Shown: positions 36,487 through 44,982, counted from the first letter of the stretch. The stretch is 64,000 bases of DNA from Marinobacter salsuginis (GCF_009617755.1 NZ_BGZH01000001.1:1922001-1986000); one strand, 5' to 3'. A program made the numbers and translations. Notes: generated by a model not told the origin, from the letters alone.

Positions 36487-36678
36487 TCAGCGACCTTTCT
36501 TCTTGGCCGGTTTCCGAAGGTGGCCAACTACAAGAACCACTACACAAATGAACAAGATCAGCAAAAGGACCAACAGAAGGAGTCCTGTACCGCCTTCGCA
36601 GGTTTGCTCACAACCGAGAAGTCTTGCGAGGAAGCGAATCCCTCCCCTAAACAACCCGTCAAACAGTAGTTCTCCCAA
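36487..36678 (-). CDS. Small membrane protein, hypothetical
   Basis: A 63-aa ORF starts with TTG at 36678, preceded by a good GGTGAGAG ribosome-binding site. The product has an amphipathic start (GELLFDGLFRGGIRFLARLLG), two cysteines, one strong membrane helix (about residues 32-52, LLLLVLLLILFICVVVLVV) and a basic tail ending KPAKKKGR. Short proteins with this GELLF-type opening and a single helix are familiar as orphan hypotheticals in gene-cassette regions. A plus-strand frame covers the same bases but has no start signal. Confidence 0.45.
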   Translation of the reverse strand: MGELLFDGLFRGGIRFLARLLGCEQTCEGGTGLLLLVLLLILFICVVVLVVGHLRKPAKKKGR

Positions 36679-36733
36679 AAACTCTCACCTACTTTTACCG
36701 GAGCCTAATTGCCCCGTGCTTATAACAGCTAAT

Positions 36734-36753
36734 TATACGAACGCGTTCGTATA
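36734..36753. repeat. Perfect 20-bp palindrome, copy 1
   Basis: TATACGAACGCGTTCGTATA is fully self-complementary. It shares the core TTAT-R-CGAACG-Y-GTTCGTATA-W-CTCCG with a second copy 85 bp away (36826-36853), next to nrdB. It may be a protein-binding site, a recombination-site relic or part of a repeat family. Confidence 0.6.
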
Positions 36754-36819
36754 TCTCCGCCGGCCATTGTGACTGATTCAACCCTAGCAGATAGTTACCT
36801 TCATTTCGCACCGGGTATC

Positions 36820-36853
36820 CCGGAGTTATGCGAACGTGTTCGTATAACTCCGG
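36820..36853. repeat. 34-bp inverted repeat downstream of nrdB, copy 2
   Basis: Two 16-bp arms (36820-36835 and 36838-36853) are complementary except for one G:T pair, separated by two bases. It starts 15 bp after the nrdB stop on the minus strand and could stabilise that mRNA end, but it lacks a T run. The core repeats copy 1. Confidence 0.6.
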
Positions 36854-36867
36854 CTGTTCAGGCGGGT

Positions 36868-37926
36868 TTACCACTCCAACTGAGCACCGGTCTGGTACTC
36901 GATCACCCGTGTCTCGAAGAAGTTCTTTTCCTTCCGCAAGGTGGCCTGCTCGTCCAGCCAGGGCGACACGTTCTTCGCCCCAGGGAACGGCTCTTCCAGT
37001 CCGACGGTGCGGGCACGGCGGTTGGCCACGAAACGGAACTGTTCGCTGTGATACTCGGCGGAGTAGCCGAGTATCGGGTCCCGCAGGATGTAGTCCGCAT
37101 AGGCCTTCTCGGCGGCTTCGGATTCGTCCCACATCTCGCGCACGGCCTTCGGGTCGAAGGTGATGTTCTCCTCTTCCACGATCTGGTTGACCACTTTCAG
37201 GCCGAATGAGAAGTGCATGGCCTCGTCCCGCAGGATGTACTGCAGCTGTTCGCCGGTGCCTCGCATCAGGCCACGGCGCTGGAGGGCGAAGATGGGGCTG
37301 AAGCCGTTGTAGAACCAGGTGCCTTCGAACACCGCCGCGAAGAACAGGTAGGACATGATGAATTCCTGCAGGTCGTCCTTGTTACGCAGGTTCATGTCCG
37401 GGCGCATGGCCGCATCCAGCCGGCGGTTGGCAATCTGGATCTTGCCGTTGATGGCGGGTACCACGCGGTAGCGGTTGTAGATCTCGCTCTGGTCCAGGTT
37501 GAGGGTTTCGATGCAGTGCTGGTAGGCCCAGGTGTGCATGGCCTCCTCGTATACCTGCCGGGCCTGGTAGATCTGCAGCTCGGGCGCGCTCATCTTCTCC
37601 ATCACCGCCAGGCCGATGTTGCGCATGGCCAGGATGTCGGAGGTGGTGAGGTAAGCCAACACGTTCTCGTACACATGTTTTTCCGGCGCAGTCAGCCGGT
37701 GATGGTAATCGTGAACGTCCTGGGCCATGTTCACGTCCAGTGGGGTCCAGTGGTTCTTGTTGGCGTTCATGAAGTACTCCCAGGCCCAGGGGTACTTGAA
37801 CGGTGCCAGCTGGTTGATGTCGGTTTCGCCATTGATAACGCGTTTGTCGTCCACGTTCACCGGTGCCGGGGCACCGGGATGCGTGGCTTTGGATTCGGTT
37901 TTTGGTTCGTCGTCCCAATCAAGCAT
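36868..37926 (-). CDS. nrdB: Class Ia ribonucleotide reductase, beta subunit
   Basis: This is a 352-aa ferritin-like protein that holds the diiron-tyrosyl radical of class I ribonucleotide reductase, which makes deoxynucleotides with NrdA. Metal ligands and the radical residue are visible in EEAMHTWAYQHCIETL (Glu, His three residues on, Tyr four residues further, the Y122 equivalent) and RDEAMHFSFGLKVVNQIVEEE. The C-terminus ends with the NrdA-binding tail YQTGAQLEW. I choose the ATG at 37926 (MLDWDDEP), with GAGG seven bases upstream. It follows nrdA by 30 bp and shares its B12-riboswitch leader. Confidence 0.95.
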   Translation of the reverse strand: MLDWDDEPKTESKATHPGAPAPVNVDDKRVINGETDINQLAPFKYPWAWEYFMNANKNHWTPLDVNMAQDVHDYHHRLTAPEKHVYENVLAYLTTSDILAMRNIGLAVMEKMSAPELQIYQARQVYEEAMHTWAYQHCIETLNLDQSEIYNRYRVVPAINGKIQIANRRLDAAMRPDMNLRNKDDLQEFIMSYLFFAAVFEGTWFYNGFSPIFALQRRGLMRGTGEQLQYILRDEAMHFSFGLKVVNQIVEEENITFDPKAVREMWDESEAAEKAYADYILRDPILGYSAEYHSEQFRFVANRRARTVGLEEPFPGAKNVSPWLDEQATLRKEKNFFETRVIEYQTGAQLEW

Positions 37927-37956
37927 GGTTATGCCTCGCAATCGTTAAGTGAGCAG

Positions 37957-40722
37957 TTACTGACAGGCTTCGCAGTCGGGATCATCGATGCTGCAAACCT
38001 GCGGCTGCGGTGCGGCAACCGGGGCGGTTTTCTCAGCGCCAGTGGCGCCCAGGGAGCGCAGGTAATAGGTGGTTTTGAGCCCACGTTCCCAGGCCAGCTG
38101 GTACAGGGCGTCCAGCTTTTTGCCGCTGGGTTCGGCCATGTACAAATTCAGGCTCTGGGCCTGGTCCAGCCACTTCTGGCGCCGGGCGGCGGCTTCCACC
38201 AGCCATCTTGCGTCGATTTCGAAGGCGGTGGCGTAACGGGCCTTGAGTTCCGCCGGGATGCGGTCGATTTGCTGAACGGAGCCGTCGAAGTATTTGAGGT
38301 CGTTCACCATCACGTTGTCCCACAGACCTTCGGCCTTGAGATCCCGCACCAGGGACGGATTCACTACCGTGAACTCGCCGGAGAGATTCGATTTCACGAA
38401 CAGGTTCTGGTACGCCGGTTCGATGGACTGGGACACACCCACGATGTTGGAAATCGTCGCCGTGGGGGCGATGGCCATGACGTTGCTGTTGCGCATGCCG
38501 TTTTTCGCGATCAGTTCACGCACCGGCGACCAGTCCAGCCGGGCGTTGCTGTTCACAGACAGATCCCCTTCCCGGCGGTTTTCCTTCAGCAGATTGATGG
38601 AGTCGATCGGCAGGATGCCCTGCTGCCAGAGTGAACCCTCATAGCTTTCATAGGCGCCTCGCTCACCCGCCAGCGTGGCGGACGCCCGGATGGCGAAGTA
38701 GCTGAGTTGCTCCATGGCAACGTCGGCAAACTCAACCGCTTCCGGGCTGGAATACGGCAGGCCCAATTGATAGAGCGCGTCCTGAAAACCCATGAGGCCA
38801 AGGCCGACCGGGCGATGCCTGAGGTTGGATTTGCGGGCCTGGGGCACGGCGTAATAGTTGATGTCGATAACGTTATCGAGCATGCGCACGGCGGTGTTTA
38901 CCGTCTGTTCCAGGCGCTGCACATCCAGCTCGCCGTTGGCGATGTGAGCCGCCAGGTTCACGGAACCGAGGTTGCATACAGCGATCTCGTCGGCACTGGT
39001 GTTCAGGGTGATTTCGGTGCACAGGTTAGAGCTGTGCACCACGCCCCGGTGCTGCTGGGGAGAACGCAGGTTGCACGGGTCCTTGAAGGTAATCCAGGGG
39101 TGGCCGGTTTCGAACAGAACCGTCAGCATCTTGCGCCAGAGCTGCTTGGCCGGGATCTTCTTGAACAGCTTGATCTTGCCCTGCTCGGCCAGCGCCTCGT
39201 AATGCTCGTAGCGTTCCCGGAAGGCGTTGCCGTACAGGTCGTGCAGATCCGGCGCATCGCTGGGGGAGAATAGAGTCCAGTCACGGTCTTCGCGCATGCG
39301 CTCGATCAGCAGATCGGGCACCCAGTTGGCGGTGTTCATATCGTGGGTGCGGCGGCGTTCGTCGCCGGTGTTCTTGCGCAGTTCCAAGAATTCCTCGATG
39401 TCCAGGTGCCAGCTTTCCAGGTAGGCGCAAACCGCGCCCTTGCGCTTGCCGCCCTGGTTTACCGCCACCGCGGTGTCATTCACCACTTTCAGGAAAGGCA
39501 CCACACCCTGGCTCTGGCCGTTGGTGCCCTTGATGTGGGAGCCCAGCGCCCGAACCGGTGTCCAGTCGTTGCCCAGGCCGCCAGCCCATTTCGACAGCAT
39601 GGCGTTGTCGCGGATGGCGCCGTAGATGTCTTCAAGGTCGTCGCCCACCGTCGTCAGGTAACAGGACGACAGCTGGGAGTGGCGGGTGCCGCTGTTAAAC
39701 AGCGTGGGCGTGGACGCCATGTAGTCGAACGACGACAACAGGTTGTAGAACTCGATGGCGCGGGCATTCGGGTCGTCTTCGCGCAGGGCCAGGCCCATGG
39801 CAACGCGCATGAAAAATACCTGGGGCAACTCGAGGCGGGCCTTGTTCCAGTGTAGGAAGTAACGGTCGTACAGGGTTTGCAGGCCCAGGAAGCCGAACTG
39901 CAGGTCACGCTCCGGTTTCAGGGCGGCTCCCAGGCGCTCCAGGTCGAAAGCGGCCAGGGCTTCATCCAGCAGTTCATAACGAATACCTGCCTCGATAAAG
40001 GCACTCAGGGCCTGTGGATAAATCTCCGCCAATGGCAGACTGATGGGCAGGCCCAGGGCGGCGGCATTCTCCAGACGAAGTTGCTCAAGGAGCAGGCGCG
40101 CGGTGACGGCACTGTAGTCCGGCTCCCGCTCAATCCGGCTGCGGGCGGTCATGATCAGGGCCGACAGCACGTCTTCCTCGGCGATGCCGTCATAGAGATT
40201 GGTAAGGGCATCGTCCACCAGGGAATCGCCGTCAATGCCCTCCAGCCCTGTGGCGGCTTGCTCCACCTGCAATTTCATCAGCCCCAGATCCAGGGGAGCG
40301 ATTTCACCGCTGGTCTTTTTCACGGTCAGGTGCGGGTGCGCCTCAACCGGGGCATGGCGGGCACGCTCGCGGGCATGCTCTTCCCGGTACAGTACGTAGG
40401 CGCGGGCCACCTTCTGTTCCTCCGCCCGCATCAGGGCCAGTTCCACCTGATCCTGGATGTCTTCGATATGCACCTTGCCACCGGCTTTCAGGCGGCGACC
40501 GATGGCCTGGATCACCTGGTCAGTCACCCGATGTACGGCATCGTTGATTCGGGCGGAGCCGGCGGCCTTGTAACCCTCGACGGCGAGGAAGGCTTTGGTC
40601 ACGGCAATGCTGATCTTCGACGGGTCGAAGCCTACGAGCGTGCCGTTGCGCTTGATGACCTGGAGGGATTCGGTATCGGTGTGCGAGGTTGGCCGGGGTT
40701 CGGCCAGGGCTGAGGCGGACAT
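37957..40722 (-). CDS. nrdA: Class Ia ribonucleotide reductase, alpha subunit
   Basis: This is the 921-aa catalytic subunit that reduces ribonucleoside diphosphates. Two N-terminal ATP-cone domains are present (LQVIKRNGTLVGFDPSKIS at about residues 20-110 and LTVKKTSGEIAPLDLGLMK at about 130-220), as in Pseudomonas-type enzymes with extra allosteric control. The active-site regions include NSGTRHSQLSSCYLTTVGDDLE (catalytic Cys), NLCTEITLN (Asn-Cys-Glu radical site) and SVNLAAHI. The C-terminal tail ends in a CxxC-like CSIDDPDCEACQ that accepts electrons from thioredoxin. AGGAG lies seven bases before the ATG at 40722; earlier in-frame starts fall inside the leader. Confidence 0.96.
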   Translation of the reverse strand: MSASALAEPRPTSHTDTESLQVIKRNGTLVGFDPSKISIAVTKAFLAVEGYKAAGSARINDAVHRVTDQVIQAIGRRLKAGGKVHIEDIQDQVELALMRAEEQKVARAYVLYREEHARERARHAPVEAHPHLTVKKTSGEIAPLDLGLMKLQVEQAATGLEGIDGDSLVDDALTNLYDGIAEEDVLSALIMTARSRIEREPDYSAVTARLLLEQLRLENAAALGLPISLPLAEIYPQALSAFIEAGIRYELLDEALAAFDLERLGAALKPERDLQFGFLGLQTLYDRYFLHWNKARLELPQVFFMRVAMGLALREDDPNARAIEFYNLLSSFDYMASTPTLFNSGTRHSQLSSCYLTTVGDDLEDIYGAIRDNAMLSKWAGGLGNDWTPVRALGSHIKGTNGQSQGVVPFLKVVNDTAVAVNQGGKRKGAVCAYLESWHLDIEEFLELRKNTGDERRRTHDMNTANWVPDLLIERMREDRDWTLFSPSDAPDLHDLYGNAFRERYEHYEALAEQGKIKLFKKIPAKQLWRKMLTVLFETGHPWITFKDPCNLRSPQQHRGVVHSSNLCTEITLNTSADEIAVCNLGSVNLAAHIANGELDVQRLEQTVNTAVRMLDNVIDINYYAVPQARKSNLRHRPVGLGLMGFQDALYQLGLPYSSPEAVEFADVAMEQLSYFAIRASATLAGERGAYESYEGSLWQQGILPIDSINLLKENRREGDLSVNSNARLDWSPVRELIAKNGMRNSNVMAIAPTATISNIVGVSQSIEPAYQNLFVKSNLSGEFTVVNPSLVRDLKAEGLWDNVMVNDLKYFDGSVQQIDRIPAELKARYATAFEIDARWLVEAAARRQKWLDQAQSLNLYMAEPSGKKLDALYQLAWERGLKTTYYLRSLGATGAEKTAPVAAPQPQVCSIDDPDCEACQ

Positions 40723-40857
40723 GTGTGTTCTCCTGAATACGCGTTGAATTCCTTTCACCATCGCGTACGCAGGGGCACACCTCGCCATAGGAATGGCTGG
40801 GCATAACCGGTCTGCTCACCCTGGGTCGCGAAGGTGCAGTCAGGAGCCGTGAAGCTC

Positions 40858-41025
40858 CGTATCCCTGGCAGGTCTTCGGACTCAGGGGCGTGAATCGTTC
40901 GATTCGGCCTCGCTCGGCGACTTCCCGGTATCAACCAGTGTCTTAATGCCGTGCTTGTTCCCCAATACCGCTGCGCGTCAGTTCCGGAGTCTCACCGGAT
41001 TCCCGATACCAGAATGTGTGGGGCG
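40858..41025 (-). promoter_or_regulatory. Cobalamin (B12) riboswitch in the nrdAB leader
   Basis: On the minus strand the aptamer reads GGGAATCCGGTGAGACTCCGG (41003-40983, split here only for length), then AACTGACGCGCAGCGGTA, and about 90 nt later ends with the B12 box GTCCGAAGACCTGCC (40881-40867). These are the strictly conserved segments of the adenosylcobalamin riboswitch, in the right order and spacing as in btuB. It lies between the nrdA promoter and the nrdA start, about 135 nt before the ATG. A hairpin (GGAGC/GCTCC) follows in the possible expression platform; no intrinsic terminator is seen, so control may be of translation. Confidence 0.92.
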
Positions 41026-41057
41026 ATCACGCGCTGACCGATTTGGTTACGCACTGA

Positions 41058-41073
41058 TCACTACATCTGGTAT
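41058..41073. promoter_or_regulatory. NrdR-like box 1
   Basis: TCACTACATCTGGTAT matches the NrdR consensus ACACWATATATWGTGT at 11 of 16 positions. It is exactly 32 bp, three helical turns, from the second box, which is the typical spacing. Confidence 0.5.
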
Positions 41074-41089
41074 TTGACCAAGGATAAAA

Positions 41090-41105
41090 ACACTATATAC
41101 ACGAT
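41090..41105. promoter_or_regulatory. NrdR-like box 2, overlapping the -10 element
   Basis: ACACTATATACACGAT matches the NrdR consensus at 12 of 16 positions and covers the predicted -10 hexamer of nrdA, so NrdR binding would block the promoter. Confidence 0.55.
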
Positions 41106-41120
41106 ATCCAGAAGGAACAA
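41092..41120 (-). promoter_or_regulatory. nrdAB promoter (sigma-70 type)
   Basis: On the minus strand TTGTTC (41120-41115) and TATAGT (41097-41092) are separated by 17 bp. This puts the transcription start near 41085, just before the riboswitch. Confidence 0.6.
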
Positions 41121-41130
41121 CCAGCAGAAT

Positions 41131-41155
41131 AAAAAAAGGCCCCGGAGAGGGGGCC
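41131..41155 (-). terminator. Terminator of the amide operon
   Basis: On the minus strand GGCCCC/GGGGCC form a 6-bp GC stem with a 6-nt loop, followed by seven Ts, 29 bases after the fmdB stop. Confidence 0.88.
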
Positions 41156-41183
41156 AAACACGTGACAGTATCAACTCAGCCAA

Positions 41184-41537
41184 TCAGTGGCTGATCATCC
41201 AGGGCCGCATGGAGGGAAACATCTTCTTCCCATCAGCGGTGTAGAACAGCATGGACTTACCGGGTTTCGGGGAGCCGCAGCCGCAGGCCCGGCTGTGCTC
41301 CTTATCGTGGGCCCGTCGGTCCGCGGTGGAAAAAACCGGTTCGTGTCGGGACCGCTCGTTCCGGTCCTCAGCCGCCCTTTTAGCCGGGTCCATGGCCGCA
41401 ATATGCGATGGCAACACGATCACCCTGGGCGAAAGCGCCTTGCAGGTCGGACATTCCGCCGGCTTGGCCGCATCCTCCATGGTAGCCAGGGTATTGAACA
41501 GGCCGTGCTCCCGGCACTTGTAGTCATACACAGGCAT
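41184..41537 (-). CDS. fmdB: FmdB family zinc-ribbon protein
   Basis: This is a 117-aa protein with the FmdB-type opening MPVYDYKCREHGLFNTLATMEDAAKPAECPTCKALSPRVI, a CxxH and CxxC zinc ribbon, and further cysteines in SRACGCGSPKPGKSMLF. In Methylophilus methylotrophus FmdB accompanies formamidase and is thought to be regulatory or to help assembly. Here too it directly follows fmdA (5-bp gap) and is the last gene of the amide operon before a strong terminator. Confidence 0.88.
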   Translation of the reverse strand: MPVYDYKCREHGLFNTLATMEDAAKPAECPTCKALSPRVIVLPSHIAAMDPAKRAAEDRNERSRHEPVFSTADRRAHDKEHSRACGCGSPKPGKSMLFYTADGKKMFPSMRPWMISH

Positions 41538-41542
41538 GGTGA

Positions 41543-42775
41543 TTACTCCTTATCTTTCGACAACGGTACGTCCATGCCCCCGCTGACTTTCTTCTGGGGG
41601 CCTTCAGCGGACGGGTTGATGTCAAAGTCAAAGATGCCCGTGGGCAGCCAGAGTGTGGCGCAGGCATTGGGGATATCCACCACGCCGCTGATGTGGCCTT
41701 CCACCGGTGCACAACCGAGAATCGCGTAGGCCTGGGCCTTGGTGTAGCCGAACTTGGTCATGTACTCGATGGCGTTCAGGCAGGCCTGGCGATAGGCCAC
41801 ATGCACGTCCAGGTAATGCTGGCCGCCGTCTTCGTCTACGGAGATGCCTTCGAAGATCACATAGTCGTCGTAACGGGGCTTGATCGGACTGGGCTTGAAC
41901 ACCGGGTTCTTGATGCCGTATTTCTTCACGCCGTCCTTGATCAGGTTAACCCGCAGGTGAATCCAGCCGGCCATCTCGATGGCGCCGCAGAAGGTGATTT
42001 CGCCATCGCCCTGGCTGAAGTGAAGGTCGCCCACGGACAGGCCGGCACCATCCACGTAAACCGGGAAGTAAACCTTGGAACCGCGGGAAAGGTCTTTGAT
42101 GTCACAGTTACCACCGTGCTCACGGGGCGGCACGGTACGTGCGGCTTCAGCGCCGGCGGCTTTGGCCGCTTCACCGGTCATCTGGCCCATGTGGGCGGTC
42201 TCGCCGTTGGGCAGTGTCGCCAGTTCCGGCACACGCTCAGGATCGGTGGCCACCAGGCCAGCTTCCCGCTTGTTCCAGGTTTCCAGCAGCTCCCTGGAGG
42301 GCAGGCAGCCGATCAGGCCCGGGTGAATCAGGCCGGCAAATTCCACGTTGGGAATGTGGCGGGATTTGGTGAACATGCCGTTGAAGTCCCAGATGGATTT
42401 CTGGGCTTCCGGGAAGTGTTCGGTCAGGAAGCCGCCACCGTTCTGCTTGGAGAAGAACCCGTTGAAGCCCCACTGGCTTTCTTCGAAGGTGCCGATGTCG
42501 AGGATGTCCACTTCCAGCAGGTCGCCGGGCTCGGCACCCTCCACGCCGATCGGGCCAGACAGGAAGTGCACCTGGCTGAGATCGACATCCCGCACGTCGT
42601 CGGCACTGTCGTCGTTCTTGATCTGGCCGCCGGTCCAGTCGTAGCACTCGACGATAAAATCGTCGCCCGGCTTGACGGTGGCTACCAGCGGAATGTCCGG
42701 GTGCCAGCGGTTGTGGATTTTGTCGTTCTCATAAGCCGACTTGTTCAGATCGATCTTGATAATGGTTTCAGCCAT
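41543..42775 (-). CDS. fmdA: Formamidase (acetamidase/formamidase family)
   Basis: This is a 410-aa cytoplasmic amidohydrolase that releases ammonia from formamide (and weakly from other short amides). The sequence is characteristic of FmdA/AmdA: NRWHPDIPLVATVKPGDDFIVECYDWTGGQIKNDDSADDVRDVDLSQVHFLSGPIGVEGAEPGDLLEVDI, then HPGLIGCLPS, PPREHGGNCDIKDLSRGSKVYFPVYV and LHFSQGDGEITFCGAIEM. It follows amiB after a 101-bp gap in which an operator copy precedes it, so it probably has its own regulated promoter in addition to read-through from upstream. It is one of two amidases in the cluster and is unrelated in sequence to AmiE. Confidence 0.94.
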   Translation of the reverse strand: MAETIIKIDLNKSAYENDKIHNRWHPDIPLVATVKPGDDFIVECYDWTGGQIKNDDSADDVRDVDLSQVHFLSGPIGVEGAEPGDLLEVDILDIGTFEESQWGFNGFFSKQNGGGFLTEHFPEAQKSIWDFNGMFTKSRHIPNVEFAGLIHPGLIGCLPSRELLETWNKREAGLVATDPERVPELATLPNGETAHMGQMTGEAAKAAGAEAARTVPPREHGGNCDIKDLSRGSKVYFPVYVDGAGLSVGDLHFSQGDGEITFCGAIEMAGWIHLRVNLIKDGVKKYGIKNPVFKPSPIKPRYDDYVIFEGISVDEDGGQHYLDVHVAYRQACLNAIEYMTKFGYTKAQAYAILGCAPVEGHISGVVDIPNACATLWLPTGIFDFDINPSAEGPQKKVSGGMDVPLSKDKE

Positions 42776-42872
42776 AACGGGCGCTCCTTGGTGTTGGCTT
42801 GCACGATTAGGTAACGCCTTTACTATCCGGAATCCCGTGCCGGTGAGGTATTCGCGAAATGCCCCCGGTGAC

Positions 42873-42888
42873 TACGTCATTCGACGTA
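42873..42888. promoter_or_regulatory. Operator copy 2, before fmdA
   Basis: TACGTC-ATTC-GACGTA is a perfect 6-4-6 palindrome spanning the amiB stop codon, centred 105 bp before the fmdA start. It matches the site before urtA over 19 of 21 bases. Confidence 0.6.
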
Positions 42889-43920
42889 TTGGTCAACGGT
42901 GACCGTGTTGCCCTTCAGTCCGGCACGGAACCGACGGCACTCAGGATAGGCCAGCAGTGCCCGCGCTACCGCCGGCTCCAGGCGCTGGCGAAATGCTCGC
43001 AACAATTCCCTTGCCCCGTAGCGGGCGTCGTAACTCCGGCAGAGTTCAGTACGTAATGCTGGCGACAGAATGAGCTCCGCGTGTTTCTTCGAAAGCCGGC
43101 GATTGAGGCCCGCCAGCTCGATGTCCAGCAGGGCTTCCAGCCAGTTGTCGGTGAGGCGGTTAAAGGTGAGGATCTGGTCAATCCGGTTGAGAAACTCAGG
43201 GTCGAAATGGCGTCGCAAGGCAGCATCGCGAATGGCCTCGCCCTTGCCGGGCGATAAACCAAGCCAGCGCCGCCATCCCCGCTGGTATCGCTGTTGGTGG
43301 GTCTCAGCGTCCAGGGCACCGGCGTTGCTGGTCATGAAGATCAGGGTGTTGCGGAAGTCGATCTCCCGATTGCCGGAGGGGAAGACCAGTCGGCCGGTGT
43401 CGAGCACATTGAGCAGGGTTCGGACCACTTCCTTGCTGGCCTTCTCGATTTCATCGAACAGCACGATGCCGGGTTTGCTGAAGGAACCCTGAACCTTGTC
43501 CAGATCAAACAGGCTATGGCCTTCCTTGCTGCCCACGTAGCCCGGAGGCGCGCCGGTGAGTGCCGCCGCGTAATGCTCCTGGGCCAGGGTATTCATGTCG
43601 ATCCGGCACAGGCCATCCCGGTTGCCATGAATGGCTTCGGCGATCAGGCGCACGGTTTCGGTCTTGCCCACCCCCGTAGGCCCCAGGAACAGGTGCACCG
43701 CCAGCGGCCGGTTTTCCTCGCCAATGTCGGCTTTTACCCGCACCAGCATGGATTCCATGGCGTCAAGGGCCTCGTCCTGGCCGACGATGTTTTGCCGCAG
43801 GCGGGCCATGACAAGATCAGGCTCGAAACGGAACCGGGAAGCACGAACCGGGCCTGAAGCGGCCCGGTTCTTTTCGATGGACTCCCGGTTGGCTTCCAGC
43901 CGTTCGTTAATAAACGGCAT
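42877..43920 (-). CDS. amiB: AmiB-like AAA+ (ClpB-type) chaperone of the amidase operon
   Basis: This is a 347-aa single-ring AAA+ ATPase resembling the second nucleotide-binding domain of ClpB/ClpA: VGQDEALDAMESML, Walker A FLGPTGVGKTETVRLIAEAI, the pore-loop region GAPPGYVGSKEGHSLFDL, Walker B GIVLFDEIEKA, FMTSNAGAL, and a C-terminal small domain with YGARELLRAFRQRLEP. No peptidase-binding or N-domain is present. The same gene order (amiE then amiB) occurs in the Pseudomonas aeruginosa amidase operon. It probably assists amidase assembly or amide uptake. The ATG at 43920 has GGAGG five bases upstream. Confidence 0.85.
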   Translation of the reverse strand: MPFINERLEANRESIEKNRAASGPVRASRFRFEPDLVMARLRQNIVGQDEALDAMESMLVRVKADIGEENRPLAVHLFLGPTGVGKTETVRLIAEAIHGNRDGLCRIDMNTLAQEHYAAALTGAPPGYVGSKEGHSLFDLDKVQGSFSKPGIVLFDEIEKASKEVVRTLLNVLDTGRLVFPSGNREIDFRNTLIFMTSNAGALDAETHQQRYQRGWRRWLGLSPGKGEAIRDAALRRHFDPEFLNRIDQILTFNRLTDNWLEALLDIELAGLNRRLSKKHAELILSPALRTELCRSYDARYGARELLRAFRQRLEPAVARALLAYPECRRFRAGLKGNTVTVDQYVE

Positions 43921-43935
43921 CAGCACCTCCCGGGC

Positions 43936-44982
43936 TTATGCCCCTGCAGATTTTTCCTTGCCATCAAACGGCAATTCGCCCACCGGGCATTCGGCGGTAC
44001 CCACGGTCTTTCGGGTCATCGCCTCAACGTTTTCCTGAGCCTTCTGGGCATCCATGACCCAGGTGCGATAGAACTCGAACGGGCAGTCTGCCACGCCCTT
44101 GTCACCGTCACCGGAGGCATGCACGCCGGTGTAGCCCCGGTGCAGCAGTTTGAACAGGTGGTTCTGGGACTGGTCATTGGCGCGGGCATCGCGGATCTGG
44201 CTAACCGACAGCTGGGCATACTGGATGCCCATATCCTCCTCGCCACATTCGCCAAGAGTTCGGCCATCAAAGCCGATAATGGCCGAATGACCAAAGTAGG
44301 AATACACGCCGTCAAAACCAGAGGCGTTGGCAACGGCCACATAACAGTTGTTGGCCCAGGCCATGCTCTTGGCCATCATCACCTGCTGTTCCTTGGCCGG
44401 GTACATGTAGCCCTGGCAGCGCACGATCAGCTCCGCGCCCTTCATGGCGCAGTCCCGCCAGATTTCCGGGTAGTTGCCGTCATCGCAGATGATCAGGCTG
44501 ATCTTCATGCCTTTGGGGCCTTCGGTCACGTAGGTGGTGTCACCCGGATACCAGCCTTCAATCGGGCACCAGGGGATGCACTTGCGGTATTTCTGGACAA
44601 CTTCACCCTCGTTGTTGATCAATACCAGGGTGTTGTAAGGCGCCTTGTTGGGGTGATCCTCATGGCGTTCACCGGTGAGGGAAAACACCCCCCAGGTATT
44701 GGCCTCGCGACAGGCAGCAGAGAAGATGGCGGTCTCGTCACCGGGCACGGTGGCCGCGGTCTCCATCATCTCCTCGTTGTCGTACATGATGCCCATGGTG
44801 CTGTATTCCGGGAACACCACCAGGTCCATGCCCGGCAGGCCCACTTTCATACCCTTGATCATGTCCGCAATCTTGCGGGCGTTGTCCAACACCTCGGCCT
44901 TGGTATGCAGCCGCGGCATCTTGTAGTTCACCACCGCCACGCCAACGGTATCGTTACTGCTGGAAATATCACCGTGTCTCAT
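43936..44982 (-). CDS. amiE: Aliphatic amidase
   Basis: This is a 348-aa nitrilase-superfamily amidase that hydrolyses acetamide and propionamide to acid plus ammonia. The first residues [27 protein letters not shown] are nearly identical to P. aeruginosa AmiE. The catalytic triad is in place: Glu59 (VVFPEYS), Lys134 (KYRKC) and Cys166 ([11 protein letters not shown]), with [26 protein letters not shown] following. The close AmiE match makes the formamidase paralogue AmiF less likely. It follows urtE by 14 bp and precedes amiB, so transport and hydrolysis are co-transcribed. Confidence 0.96.
   Translation of the reverse strand: MRHGDISSSNDTVGVAVVNYKMPRLHTKAEVLDNARKIADMIKGMKVGLPGMDLVVFPEYSTMGIMYDNEEMMETAATVPGDETAIFSAACREANTWGVFSLTGERHEDHPNKAPYNTLVLINNEGEVVQKYRKCIPWCPIEGWYPGDTTYVTEGPKGMKISLIICDDGNYPEIWRDCAMKGAELIVRCQGYMYPAKEQQVMMAKSMAWANNCYVAVANASGFDGVYSYFGHSAIIGFDGRTLGECGEEDMGIQYAQLSVSQIRDARANDQSQNHLFKLLHRGYTGVHASGDGDKGVADCPFEFYRTWVMDAQKAQENVEAMTRKTVGTAECPVGELPFDGKEKSAGA

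Noticed and set aside
36433..36669. Plus-strand 78-codon ORF over the small membrane gene
   Set aside because: It has no ribosome-binding site and low-complexity polar composition; the minus-strand frame has both a start signal and a membrane helix.
36734..36853. dif or loxP-type recombination site
   Set aside because: The half-sites face the wrong way and the spacer is not 6-8 bp; it is kept only as an unexplained palindrome pair.
37213..38634. A 473-codon plus-strand open frame
   Set aside because: It is antisense to nrdB and nrdA; no start signal or recognisable domain.
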